Shown in pieces: positions 1 through 8,268 of a stretch of 64,000 bases of DNA. The position numbers and the translations under genes were made by a program. Each line of letters opens with the position of its first letter. The first letter of the stretch is position 1. Where the stretch lies: the NCBI GenBank assembly GCA_963756525.1, contig CAVWNR010000009.1, positions 372,001-436,000 on the forward strand, in the 5' to 3' direction. The notes beneath the pieces were generated by a model. The model saw only the letters and a list, made by a program, of their open reading frames with translations, was not told the origin of the DNA and ran no database searches. Source of the DNA: CAVWNR01 sp963756525. GTDB taxonomy: Bacteria > Actinomycetota > Actinomycetes > Mycobacteriales > Jatrophihabitantaceae.

Positions 1-73
1 GAAAACGCGGTCGACCTGACCAACCGGCAACAGCACCGTGCGGTCGTGCCGACGCATATCGCGCCGCCGGGGG

Positions 74-589
74 TCAGCCTTCGGACTCATTCTCGACCTG
101 CGTCTCGACCGACTCTTTGAACTCCTTGAGCGGCTCGACGACCGGCCCCAGCAACGGCACTGCGGACAGGCTGCCGAGCACAATGTCCGCCCACTTCGCC
201 GCGCGCCGAAACCACCGCCTGCGACCAGGACGCTGCGCCTGGGCAAGAACACCATCCAGCTCGCGACGAAAGCCGATGACCTTGATAGCCAGCAGCTGTC
301 CGCTCAGGCCCGCCCGGACCAGCGCTGCATCAAGTGATTCGCCTTGCGCTCCAAGCAGAAGCTCCTGCAGTCGCTGCACATTCCCAATCAGATCGAAGTA
401 CGCCTGCCGCATTCTCGCGAGCATCTCGGTGTCTTCCACCAACGGCTCGGGGATGACCTGCTGCAGCAGCTGCCACACCTCCCCGCGGACCACGATGAAC
501 GCCGGCACATCAGTGGCCAACGAATTCCCAATCAGAGCGTGAGCCTCCTCGACCACCGACACAACGTCCCGTCGGTCCTCCAGCGGCAT
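74..589 (-). CDS. hypothetical protein, about 171 aa
   Basis: I do not recognise the family. The open frame runs much further upstream, but only the last 171 codons look protein-like; upstream the translation is low-complexity and rich in Arg, Pro and Ser. I therefore chose the ATG at 589, preceded by a purine-rich GGGGTGTG stretch. The protein is mostly helical-looking and acidic at the N-terminus, has a basic stretch around residues 119-131 (RPGRRRWFRRA), then one hydrophobic segment at about 135-150 (WADIVLGSLSAVPLLGPVV), and ends acidic. This could be a peripheral or monotopic membrane protein. An in-frame start at about 643 is possible. Function unknown. Confidence 0.5.
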   Translation of the reverse strand: MPLEDRRDVVSVVEEAHALIGNSLATDVPAFIVVRGEVWQLLQQVIPEPLVEDTEMLARMRQAYFDLIGNVQRLQELLLGAQGESLDAALVRAGLSGQLLAIKVIGFRRELDGVLAQAQRPGRRRWFRRAAKWADIVLGSLSAVPLLGPVVEPLKEFKESVETQVENESEG

Positions 590-982
590 CACACACCCCG
601 CACTCACGCATAAGACTCTGGCAAAACCATTACAGCGCATTCCCTTCCCCGAACGGGTAAGGCGCGCCCGGTCAGGTCGCCACAACCCGACGACCATGCT
701 GGTTGGCCCGGGCCGCGATAGGAGCCTGTCTTGTACGCCGCGCCGGCACCCCGTCGTGGCCGAAGCCTGATCACACGCTGTGCGTTGCGGCGTGCCGGGT
801 CCGGCCACGGAGTCTGGTGCCGGGGCTGCACTGAGGATGGCTGCTCGGCCGCTGGCCAGCGTGGTGAGTTGAGGTCGACGTGCTGGCCGTGCACGGTGAC
901 CACCACCCGCGGGGTGCTCGGCGCCCGTGCCGCTCTGCCTGCCGGTCGCACCCGGGTGAGCTGTGGACGGGATGATCTCGTG
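590..982. other. gene-poor stretch, nothing identified
   Basis: Between the hypothetical gene (minus strand) and the broken gene on the plus strand I see no convincing coding signal. Open frames on both strands here translate to Arg/Pro/Ala-rich sequence without domain-like features. It may contain divergent promoters for its neighbours, but no clear -35/-10 pair or operator stands out. Confidence 0.4.
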
Positions 983-1570
983 GTGAGCGCGCACCTGGAT
1001 GTGACTACCGTTATCGCCACGGCGGCCCTCTTTGTATCGCTCGGTGCTGCGCTCTGGCAATACATCCGCTGGCGTCTTGAGGGCGGACGAATTTGGGTGC
1101 GCCTGTTCCCAGGCGCCTTGCACGAGTACAGCCTTCGCCGCGACAGCTCGTGGAATGCCCTCGCCCAACGCATCGCCCAACGCAACTTTCAGGGGGTGGT
1201 ATCTCGAGGTCGCTATCGTCGAGGTGGAGAAGCCTTCCCGTACCGCGGCCACGATCTCCGAGGTGGCCTTGGAGTTCGGACGAGTCACACGGGGGCGTCG
1301 CCGCCGCATGGCACTCAGTCCCTGGATGCTCGAGCTCCGGGCGCCTCGACCGATGAGGTGACACGGCTTGAGCCCTTCGATCGACGAGTGTTCGTGTTCG
1401 ACGTGTGGCAAGTGCTGCAACCGATCATGTCGCACGACCTCGACCCACCGCGGCCATCATCGATCAGGGCATCCGTCCGGGTGGCCGGCCGGCGCGGATA
1501 TCGACGTTCGCCGTGGCGGCGGCGATGGCGCGGCGATGGACCGTCAAACCCCATCAGCGCTCGTTTTTGA
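983..1570 (+). pseudogene. frameshifted membrane-anchored hypothetical protein
   Basis: Three consecutive stretches in alternating frames read as one protein. Frame 2 from the GTG at 983 gives a membrane segment (TTVIATAALFVSLGAALW) followed by WQYIRWRLEGGRIWVRL. At a run of five G near 1191-1195 sense passes to frame 3, which reads GWYLEVAIVEVEKPSRTAA and an EVALEFG strand. Near 1340-1355 it returns to frame 2 for TRLEPFDRRVFVFDVWQVLQP and ends at the TGA at 1568-1570. The two shifts compensate, so the original was about 195 aa: one N-terminal transmembrane helix plus a beta-rich domain. It is either a decayed gene or an intact gene with two sequence errors. Function unknown. Confidence 0.6.
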
Positions 1571-1835
1571 CCGACTAACCCGAGGTAGGGATTGCCGCAT
1601 ACCAGTCCTTCACCGGGTAGCTGCGGGGCACTGATCGGGCCAACGTGATGGCGATCATTCCAACCAAGCGCCCTGCACCTGCCCGACCTGCGGCTGCGTT
1701 GGACCGGCATGTCGCCGCCGAAAATGTCAGTGCCACCAATCAGAATGCACCCGTGATCGCAGCATGATCACAACGGGGCCTGCCACCGAAATTTCAACGA
1801 GAAGCGGGACATCCGGGCGGAGTCGCGTGGCTCAC

Positions 1836-3425
1836 TCAGGTCTGCGGTTCGCTGAGTGAGTCCCAGAAGTTGCACTGGTGCTCGGCGCGGTATGCGGCGG
1901 TGCTGATTGTATGGCTTTGGCCAGCGACCCGAAGGGACATGATCTTGTGGGTGAGGTCGAACCGGGGCCAGTTCGATTGTCCTTGGAAGTTCGGGCTACC
2001 TCGGAAGATGAACCCGCCCCAGTACTGGATCATGTTCCGGGACAGCTCGCGCTCGCCGGCGTTGAAGGTGCGCGCGATCGGCGTGCCGTTGTTGAAGCTG
2101 GGGAATAGGTAGGCGAGTTCCGCGGCGTGGCCGGCGCCCCACACGTAGCCCGGGATCGGGACAAGCCCCGGCCCGTTGCGGGCGTCGAATTCGTAGGCGT
2201 ACGTGGGAACGTAGCGTGCGAAGGTGCGGTCGAGCCGCAGCTGGGTGCAGCCGCCGATGCCGGTGATGAGCCCAGCGTCGGTCATGATCGCGCCGACAAG
2301 ATAGGCCGGGGTGAACTTGTCGGCGTTGCTCGGCCACGGGTAGCGGGCAAGGACCTGGTCAGCGTTGGCGCCGAACGTCGAATGCACCCAGTCGACGTAC
2401 TGGCCCTGGTTCCAGCCGATGTCGCCCTGCGCGAAGGTACGGCCCTCATCGCGGTTCGAGCCGGTCACGATCGGTACCCGGGCGAAGTCGCCGTTCGCGA
2501 CGGCGGCCGCGGTCGGTTGCGGTAGCACTGGCGTGCCACTGGTCAGCGTGGGCGAGAAGCCGGCGCCGGCGTCGAGCAGCTCCGCTGCGGGCTTGCCGCG
2601 TAGGCACTGCACGGCGGTGGCCAGCGACGAGCAGCCGGCGGCTGCCGCGAAGGTGGCGCTGTTTGCCTGCGTCTGTGCCAACGTTCGGCTGTAACACGAG
2701 CCGCTTTGCATCATCGCGCGAGCGAATAATCCCTGGGAGCCCGGCGCGGTCAGGTGGCCGCAGACGCTCCATCCGCCAGCGGACTCACCGCCCAGCGTGA
2801 CCTGGCCCGGGTCGCCGCCGAACGCCGCGATATTGCGCTGGACCCAGCGCAGAGCGGCCTGTTGGTCGAGGAACCCGTAATTACCCTGGCCCACGTTCGA
2901 CAGGCCACGCAGGCCCAGGAAGCCGAACACACCGAGTCGGTAATTCATCGTGACGACGATCGCGTTGGTGAGCCGGACGATCTTGTCGCCGCTGGCCTGG
3001 TTGGAGCTGCCGTTAACCAGGCCGCCGCCGTGGATGAAGACGTAGACCGGGATCTTACGGCCGGCCGTGACGCCGGTGGCGCGTTGGACGTTGATGAATA
3101 GGCAGTCCTCGGCATTGGTCTGGGCGCCGTTGGTGCTGGCTAGAGCGGCGCAGCGGGCGCCATAGCTGGTGGCGGAGCGCACCCCGGTCCACGGCGCGTG
3201 CTGCTGTGGGGCACGCCAACGCAGAGTGCCGACGGGAGGCGCGGCGTACGGGATGCCGAGGAAGCTGTCGACACCGTCGCTCCGGGCACCACGAACGGCG
3301 CCCTTGTCGGTCCGCACCACTAACGAGTCCGTTACCGGGGCGGCCACGGCAGGAACGGCGGGCGCGAGCAGCAGCAGCGCGGTCACAACGGCGGCGAGCC
3401 GTCCCCTGCACGAAATCGCGATCAT
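1836..3425 (-). CDS. secreted type-B carboxylesterase
   Basis: This is a carboxylesterase/lipase family protein (alpha/beta hydrolase, type B) of 529 aa, expected to hydrolyse carboxylic esters outside the cytoplasm. The N-terminus has a signal peptide (basic MIAISCRGR, hydrophobic core to about residue 24, AVAAP cleavage region). The nucleophile elbow GGESAGG places the catalytic Ser at about 215; the likely acid is Glu 327 (GSNRDEGRT) and the base His 433 (GAGHAAEL). The oxyanion-hole motif HGGG is at 132-135. The frame is open 20 codons further up, but the ATG at 3425 is preceded at good distance by AAGGAC and directly starts the signal peptide. It stands alone, with non-coding DNA on both sides. 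Confidence 0.9.
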   Translation of the reverse strand: MIAISCRGRLAAVVTALLLLAPAVPAVAAPVTDSLVVRTDKGAVRGARSDGVDSFLGIPYAAPPVGTLRWRAPQQHAPWTGVRSATSYGARCAALASTNGAQTNAEDCLFINVQRATGVTAGRKIPVYVFIHGGGLVNGSSNQASGDKIVRLTNAIVVTMNYRLGVFGFLGLRGLSNVGQGNYGFLDQQAALRWVQRNIAAFGGDPGQVTLGGESAGGWSVCGHLTAPGSQGLFARAMMQSGSCYSRTLAQTQANSATFAAAAGCSSLATAVQCLRGKPAAELLDAGAGFSPTLTSGTPVLPQPTAAAVANGDFARVPIVTGSNRDEGRTFAQGDIGWNQGQYVDWVHSTFGANADQVLARYPWPSNADKFTPAYLVGAIMTDAGLITGIGGCTQLRLDRTFARYVPTYAYEFDARNGPGLVPIPGYVWGAGHAAELAYLFPSFNNGTPIARTFNAGERELSRNMIQYWGGFIFRGSPNFQGQSNWPRFDLTHKIMSLRVAGQSHTISTAAYRAEHQCNFWDSLSEPQT

Positions 3426-3883
3426 TTGGCGTGTCCTTAGTCGGCTTGGCGGGCCCAGACGGCGGGGTCGATTAACGCTCAACATGAATCAGAACCGAGG
3501 CTTCAGAAACCGTTCTGTAACAACTCGTGATCGTGGGCCGACTGGCAGCAGGTGTCAAGAGGCCGACCTCGGCGCCCGGCTCGGTTGGTCATGCAACCGA
3601 GGAAAAGACGGCCGCGTGAGCGCGTCGACACCAACCACAGGCATGGGCACGGCAGCGGTGCTGCAGCCCAGCGTCCTGGGTATGGGAACTGATCCGGGCG
3701 TAACCGACGAGGCCCATCCTCACACCGTGTCAGAACCCGTCGCAGAAGATCGGCAGCGACACGCCTGTATGAGCCGGGTTCCGGAACGCCAGACAACGTT
3801 CGGAGCCACCTTCGGCCGGCAACGGTGATCATGGCGCGCTATCGAACGATTCCGAGCCCACGACGGGCGTTGTAGAACTCCGA
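3426..3883. other. intergenic stretch of about 460 bp, nothing identified
   Basis: No open frame on either strand resembles a protein; the longest (3503-3832, minus) is Arg/Cys/Leu-rich without domain character. It presumably contains the promoter of the carboxylesterase gene and the end of the crotonase operon. No strong terminator hairpin was found. Confidence 0.4.
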
Positions 3884-4141
3884 CTAGCGCCGCCGGGACG
3901 TCACGACATGTCGCTGCTCGTCGAGGCCAGCTGCGGCCAGGGCGTCGGCGACACCATGGTCATGCCTGACGTAGCGAGCGATTCGGCCGCGGCCGACGAA
4001 CTCCGAGCCGATCACCAATCGGTCCTGCGGCTCGCCCGTCCCGACGTTGTGCCACTGCGCCTGCTGCTCGACCACCACCCGCGCGTGGGCGCCGCAGAGA
4101 GGGGTGACGGTTCGGCGGTCCACGCTGGAAGGGTCGGTCAT
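3884..4141 (-). CDS. small conserved-looking protein coupled to crotonase
   Basis: An 85-aa protein whose ATG at 4141 overlaps the stop of the upstream crotonase gene in an ATGA, so translation is probably coupled. It contains the segment QWHNVGTGEPQDRLVIGSEF, then GRGRIARYVRHDHGVADALA, a composition much more protein-like than the other frames. No Cys pair or membrane segment; one early Cys (residue 16). I do not recognise the family and assign no function. The overlap suggests it acts with the acyl-CoA enzyme. The longer upstream open frame reads antisense to the crotonase gene and is rejected. Confidence 0.55.
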   Translation of the reverse strand: MTDPSSVDRRTVTPLCGAHARVVVEQQAQWHNVGTGEPQDRLVIGSEFVGRGRIARYVRHDHGVADALAAAGLDEQRHVVTSRRR

Positions 4142-4941
4142 CGGCCAACGAAGTTTGCGGTGCGGCGCTCGACGAACGAGAGCAGTCCCTCGGCCCCGTC
4201 CTTGGTACCCAGCAGCCGTACCAACTCCGGGACCAGTTGTGCGACAGCGGCCCGGTCCCCCTCGGTGCGGGCAGTGTGGGCGGAATCGAGGGTGGCGCGT
4301 ACCCCGAGCGGTGCTGAGCGGCGGGCAATCTGGGTTGCGAGCTCGATGGCCCGCGCACGTTCGCGACCTGGCTGGACGACCTCTTGGACCAGCCCTACCC
4401 GTAGGGCTTCGGTCGCGTCGTACTCGTCCCCGGTCAACAGCCACCGCATCGCGTTTCCCCATCCCGCCTCGCGCGGCAGCCGAATCGTGGCGCCGCCGAA
4501 GGGGTAGATCCCGCGTCGAATCTCGAGCTGTGAGAAGCGGGCGTCTCGCGACGCGATGCGGATGTCGGCAGCGAGCAGCAGCTCGATCCCCAGCGTCATC
4601 ACCCAACCCTGAACCGCCGCGACGATCGGTTTGGTCCACGGGCCGTCCAGGCGCCACGGGTCGCGAGAACCCTCCGGGTAAGGATTCGCGCCGGCGGTCA
4701 ACGCGGGACCGACCTCAGCAAGATCGAGACCTCCGGTGAAGTGGTCGCCATGGGCGAACAGCACGCCACAGCGCAATTCGTCATCGCGTTCCAGCAGTCC
4801 GTATGCCTCGGCCAGCTCCGCCAGCATCCGCAGATTGAAGGCGTTGCGCTTCTCGGGGCGGTTCAGGCCTATGAGCAGCACATGCCCGTCACGCTCGACA
4901 GTCACCGCGGGCGGCGCCTCCGCCTGGTCCTCGATCCTCAT
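4138..4941 (-). CDS. enoyl-CoA hydratase/isomerase family protein
   Basis: A 267-aa crotonase-fold protein, probably an acyl-CoA hydratase or isomerase of the cytoplasm. The N-terminal part has the typical strand and turn VLLIGLNRPEKRNAFN (about 25-40), then the first oxyanion-hole region (HGDHFTGGLDL, about 65-75) and the second one (VQGWVMTLGIELLLAADIRI, about 111-130). The residue where classic hydratases carry the first catalytic Glu is in the GIEL segment; the second is less obvious, so the exact reaction is open. Start ATG at 4941. The upstream reductase-like frame overlaps it by about 50 bp, and an 85-aa gene follows with an ATGA overlap. Confidence 0.88.
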   Translation of the reverse strand: MRIEDQAEAPPAVTVERDGHVLLIGLNRPEKRNAFNLRMLAELAEAYGLLERDDELRCGVLFAHGDHFTGGLDLAEVGPALTAGANPYPEGSRDPWRLDGPWTKPIVAAVQGWVMTLGIELLLAADIRIASRDARFSQLEIRRGIYPFGGATIRLPREAGWGNAMRWLLTGDEYDATEALRVGLVQEVVQPGRERARAIELATQIARRSAPLGVRATLDSAHTARTEGDRAAVAQLVPELVRLLGTKDGAEGLLSFVERRTANFVGR

Positions 4942-5437
4942 CAGCTGGTTTCGTCCTCTCGTTGATTCGGACGGTTCTCGGTTCAGCCGAGCCTCTTCGC
5001 GACCGAGTCAGCAATGTTTGGCGCGCCGCTTGGGGGTCCAAAGGTTCACGGTGGTGGAGTTGGAGTGTGGCCACGGTGACCTCGTGGTGGCGGTACACCG
5101 TGGCGGTAGCCGAGCGCGGTTGTCCGCCGATCCAGACCTGGGCGGCGGGTTGGGCCGCAAGGTTGCGGGCCCATTGGCTGTTGTCGCGCAGCGTGCCGAC
5201 GACGATGGTGTCGTTGAGGCGATGGCCGAGGAGGGGAACGCGACGTGCATCGCCGGAGCGGCGACCGGTGGTCTCGACCAGATACACGCCGAGGCCGGCG
5301 GGGCAGCTGCCCAGACCCGCACGCAAGAAGGGCTCGACGGTCAGGTTGAGCCTTCGGAACAGCGTCTGCTCAGCTGCAGCACAGGTGGCGGCGGGTTTCG
5401 CGGTGGTCGGTTCGCTCGTCGAGTTCGATGCAGGCAC
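4889..5437 (-). CDS. nitroreductase/deazaflavin-dependent (DDN-like) protein, C-terminus atypical
   Basis: The first 125 or so residues match the DDN/FMN split-barrel family that uses F420 or flavin: LFRRLNLTVEPFLRAG, then YLVETTGRRSGDARRVPLLG (the conserved G-R-x-S-G/R-x-x-P strand pair) and RDNSQWARNLAAQPAAQVWI. The GTG at 5437 is preceded by CTGGAG at 9 nt, and no ATG is available nearby. The normal family ending (an aromatic-rich helix and an IPVV-type strand) is absent. Instead the frame continues with RQTLLTRSRRG and Arg/Gly-rich sequence and overlaps the crotonase start. This suggests a damaged 3' end or a recent fusion with non-coding DNA, so it may not be functional. Confidence 0.6.
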   Translation of the reverse strand: MPASNSTSEPTTAKPAATCAAAEQTLFRRLNLTVEPFLRAGLGSCPAGLGVYLVETTGRRSGDARRVPLLGHRLNDTIVVGTLRDNSQWARNLAAQPAAQVWIGGQPRSATATVYRHHEVTVATLQLHHREPLDPQAARQTLLTRSRRGSAEPRTVRINERTKPADEDRGPGGGAARGDCRA

Positions 5438-5655
5438 GAGACAGTTCTCCAGGGGTGTGCGCGAACTCGGTGTCGTTTCGCGATGATCGGGGCACAGCCA
5501 GCGGTGGGCAGACGCGACTCGATGAGCGTCATCGCTTCCACCACCCGGGCGCCGACGGTCGCCCAACGAAGCGGCTGTCGGAACCCGCTGTGGCTTGTGT
5601 GCGCCCGCCTCTGATACCCGGTGCCGAGCAGGGCTGTGGGGTAGATGGTGGAGCG

Positions 5656-6108
5656 TCATGATGGGGCTGCGGCGAGCGCCCGCAGGGCGCGGTCGGCGTG
5701 GATGTTCATGTTGATCTCGTTGGCGACGACGTCGAGCACCGTGCCGTCGGTGTCGATGACGAAGGTCGTGCGCTGATTGGGCAGGAACCCCGTCCGGGCG
5801 ACGCCGAAGGCACGCGCCACCGTGGAACGCGGATCGGACAGCAGCGGAAAGCCGACGCGGTAGGTGCGGGCGAACCGGGCCTGACGCGCCGGGGAATCTT
5901 GGCTGATCCCCAAGACCTGGGCCCCCACGGCGCTGAACTCCTGGTCCAGGTCGCGGAAGTGGCACGTCTCGGCGGTGCAACCTGGCGAGAACGCCCCTGG
6001 GTAGAAGAAGACCACGACGGGACCGGCCTGCAGCAACGTGCTCAGCCGAACCGCCTGTCCGTCGCCGGCGACGGCCTCGAAGTCCGGTGCCCGATCGCCG
6101 GCCTTCAT
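5656..6108 (-). CDS. bcp: peroxiredoxin, BCP/PrxQ type
   Basis: A 150-aa thioredoxin-fold peroxidase that reduces hydrogen peroxide and organic hydroperoxides with thiol reductants in the cytoplasm. The peroxidatic Cys is at residue 44 and the resolving Cys at 49 (SPGCTAETCHF), the Cys-x4-Cys spacing of atypical 2-Cys PrxQ/BCP enzymes. The surrounding FFYPGAFSPGC and late FVIDTDGTV strands are canonical, and the length fits the family. Its ATG at 6108 overlaps the stop of an upstream frame in an ATGA, suggesting translational coupling to that unidentified gene. Confidence 0.92.
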   Translation of the reverse strand: MKAGDRAPDFEAVAGDGQAVRLSTLLQAGPVVVFFYPGAFSPGCTAETCHFRDLDQEFSAVGAQVLGISQDSPARQARFARTYRVGFPLLSDPRSTVARAFGVARTGFLPNQRTTFVIDTDGTVLDVVANEINMNIHADRALRALAAAPS

Positions 6109-6500
6109 GTCGCCCGCTCAGCCGAGGGCGCAGGCGGCGCGACCCGCGCACCGGCGTCGACGAGAACGGGGTCGAAGCGATCGGCTGCCTGGACGCACAC
6201 GCCGTGGACACCATCGACGGGGTGAATCGTGGCCGTCAACGCAGGCCACCCGTGGCTGCTAGGCGCATCCAGCAACACGACCGGGGGCGCCGGACGGACC
6301 GGTGACCTCTCGCAGGTAGCGCCTTCCCCGCCCGGCCAGGCGCACGGCCCGACACGGCCGGCACGGCGGCACACCCGACCCCCCCGCCGGGTGGCAGCGT
6401 CTGTGTCGGGGAACCCAGCCGGGCGGAATCTCATCCCCCGGTCGAGCGGCATTGACCAATGTGGCGCCCCGGCCGTGTCGAGCTGCACCGCAGGGCCCAT
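6105..6500 (-). CDS. possible hypothetical gene upstream of peroxiredoxin
   Basis: A 131-codon frame from the ATG at 6500 ends with an ATGA overlap into the peroxiredoxin gene, which is the main reason to list it. The translation is Arg/Pro/Ala-rich with one plausible stretch (HGWPALTATIHPVDGVHGVCV) near the C-terminus, and there is no clear ribosome binding site. It could be a decayed gene or chance reading. Divergent from the HxlR regulator starting at 6558. Family not recognised. Confidence 0.3.
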   Translation of the reverse strand: MGPAVQLDTAGAPHWSMPLDRGMRFRPAGFPDTDAATRRGGRVCRRAGRVGPCAWPGGEGATCERSPVRPAPPVVLLDAPSSHGWPALTATIHPVDGVHGVCVQAADRFDPVLVDAGARVAPPAPSAERAT

Positions 6501-6557
6501 GACGGAACGATAACCGTCCGAGTTCCATGCTGCAACTTGCGCCGGTAGACTGGTCCG

Positions 6558-7034
6558 ATGAAGCGGACCGACACCTCCGATTGGCCGTGCACGATCGCTC
6601 GCAGCGTCGACGTCCTCGGCGACCACTGGAACCTGCTTCTGATCCGGCAGGCCTGCACCGGTACCCGGCGATTCGACGACTTTCAGCGCGCCCTTGGCAT
6701 CGGCCGCAACATCCTCTCGCTGCGCCTGAACCGGCTTGTCGACGAAGGGCTGCTCGAGCGCGTCGAGTACCAGCGCAGCCCAGCCCGCTGCGAGTACCGG
6801 CTCGCCCCAAAGGGTCGCGACGTGTACCCCATCCTCGCCGCCATGGCCACCTGGGGGGAACGCTGGCTAACCGGGCCGGAAGGCACACCGCTCGTGCTGC
6901 ACCACACCACATGCGACCACGACATGCGGGCGATCGTGGTCTGCAGCCAATGCACAGAACCCATCGACGTCCGCCAAGTACAAGCAAAGGCAGGTCCCGG
7001 CTACGCCACCCGCCAGGCGGCACCCTCGACCTGA
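6558..7034 (+). CDS. HxlR-family winged-helix transcriptional regulator
   Basis: A 158-aa DNA-binding protein. Residues about 11-100 are a canonical HxlR/MarR-like winged helix: CTIARSVDVLGDHWNLLLIR near the N-terminus, the recognition region RFDDFQRALGIGRNILSLRL, and the wing VEYQRSPARCEYRLAPKGRD. The C-terminal third (after WLTGPEGTP) has CDHDMRAIVVCSQC, a Cys pair that could bind metal or form a disulfide and resembles tails seen in some actinobacterial members. It is divergent from the frame at 6105-6500 and the peroxiredoxin gene, so regulation of those genes is a reasonable inference. HxlR proteins often sense reactive or thiol-modifying compounds. Confidence 0.88.
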   Translation: MKRTDTSDWPCTIARSVDVLGDHWNLLLIRQACTGTRRFDDFQRALGIGRNILSLRLNRLVDEGLLERVEYQRSPARCEYRLAPKGRDVYPILAAMATWGERWLTGPEGTPLVLHHTTCDHDMRAIVVCSQCTEPIDVRQVQAKAGPGYATRQAAPST

Positions 7035-7197
7035 CCCACGACGAGTCGATCGAAACTCTCGCTTCGGCCGCCGACGATCCGCACACATTATTCAGCCGTC
7101 GCCTCGCCAACCTGGACCAGCGCGCCCGGTCCGGTTCCCCCGCGGTCAGCGCAACCATCATGTCGCGCTGGACGGCGCAGCCGACAGCGGCGGATTC

Positions 7198-7737
7198 ATG
7201 AACCCGCTCGTCGCGGGCATCCCACAGTCGCCGGTGACCGTGCTGATCGAGGTTAAGAGCATCCGCGAGTGGATCCACCCCGACAGATCCGAACTCTTTC
7301 AGGTCCTAGAAAAGTGCGTGGTGCTCAAACGCGTCCACCCAGACGTCCCAGTCGTGCCCGTCCTTATCTGCCGCCGAGCGCACAAGACCACCTTCCTTAT
7401 GGCCAAGCAGCTAGGCTTCTTCGTCATCGAGATGGCCGCGCAGTTCGTTGGTAACACCGTGACCGAACCGCAGCTGCTCGAGGTCCGGAACGAACTCGGC
7501 TTTGACGATCTCTACCGCGGCGCCGGGCCAAGCCTGCGCGTCCGCGATCGTCTTCGCGATCGCCTCGGCCCCTACCTGCAGGAATTCGCCGACACATGGA
7601 CCCAGACAGCGTTCGACCCCGAGGTATCCGGGCTGCTCACCCGCCTACGCAGCCGACTGTCGCGCAACGAGCGCCTCACCCTGATGAATGATCTGCGTAG
7701 CGCCAACCGCACCCTCGACAACCAGGGCGGGTGGTAG
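7198..7737 (+). CDS. hypothetical protein, possible nuclease-like fold, perhaps 5'-truncated
   Basis: 179 codons from the first ATG. The N-terminus has a strand carrying E-V-K (VTVLIEVKSIREW, residues about 13-25), the pattern of the E-x-K half of PD-(D/E)xK nucleases. VPVVPVLICRRAHKTTF and LGFFVIEMAAQFV follow as further hydrophobic strands, so a restriction-nuclease-like fold is possible but unproven. The same frame stays open upstream with sensible sequence (NHHVALDGAADSGGF just before the ATG) but has no ATG, GTG or TTG, so the true N-terminus may have been lost by a frameshift near the C run at 7137-7141. The helical C-terminus contains LTRLRSRLSRNERLT. Context gives no partner. Confidence 0.5.
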   Translation: MNPLVAGIPQSPVTVLIEVKSIREWIHPDRSELFQVLEKCVVLKRVHPDVPVVPVLICRRAHKTTFLMAKQLGFFVIEMAAQFVGNTVTEPQLLEVRNELGFDDLYRGAGPSLRVRDRLRDRLGPYLQEFADTWTQTAFDPEVSGLLTRLRSRLSRNERLTLMNDLRSANRTLDNQGGW

Positions 7738-7907
7738 CCCAGGCCATGCCTGCGGCGTATCCCGCTACTGGTCATACGCGGCTTCATACCCCGCGGCACC
7801 GATGCCGGCGCCGCGGAATCGGTACTCGATGCGCGTGTCGCCGCCCCGGGACGGCGGCTACCGTGGCCGGCATGCCCTGGCCGTGGCGACGTCGTGTTCA
7901 TCCCGAG

Positions 7908-7925
7908 CCGGTTCACTTGAACCGG
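7908..7925. repeat. perfect 8-bp inverted repeat, operator-like
   Basis: CCGGTTCA and TGAACCGG separated by CT form a perfect two-fold symmetric site, and a second partial copy of the arm (GAACCGGTTC, itself a palindrome) overlaps its right end. The size and symmetry fit a dimeric regulator site. The nearest plausible regulator remnant is the HTH-like fragment 140 bp downstream, but no intact gene starts just after it, so the role is open. Confidence 0.4.
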
Positions 7926-8067
7926 TTCGCTCCCTCGCCGCGGTCCACCCCCGCCGCGCGGCGGCGGCACCGACGGCCCGTCGAACCCGGCCTCGATCAC
8001 CGCGCGCTCGACGAGGCGGGCCTCTTCGGCCCGGCCGTCGACGTGGCCCTCGGCTGGCAAAGAGCCG

Positions 8068-8268
8068 ATGGTCGACCTCTGGGAAGGCGGCCAGCTGGCC
8101 CCGACCGTCGACCAGCTGCGACGGCTGTGCGAGCTCACCGGGCGGGACCTGGCTTTCATGGCCTGGGACTCCTGGCCGTGTCATGCGCCCCAAACTGGGA
8201 TGATCTATAGCCGAGTCGCCAGACACGTCCGGAGACGCCGAGAGTCGGACGCATCGCTGGCTACATGA
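8068..8268 (+). pseudogene. remnant of a helix-turn-helix (XRE-like) protein
   Basis: The first 32 residues of this frame (VDLWEGGQLAPTVDQLRRLC, then ELTGRDLAFM) read like the second half of an XRE-type DNA-binding domain, with the usual W-E-x-G-x-x-x-P-T turn. The first helices are missing, and the sequence after residue 35 loses domain character, so this is a fragment. It lies inside the degenerate stretch that follows the 7198-7737 gene. Confidence 0.4.

Noticed and set aside
74..1435. 453-aa open frame on the minus strand as one protein
   Set aside because: Only the last 171 codons look like protein; the upstream part is Arg/Pro/Ser-rich and overlaps the better-supported plus-strand pseudogene.
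3503..3832. 109-aa minus-strand frame in the 3.5 kb gap
   Set aside because: No domain character, no ribosome binding site, and no partner gene.
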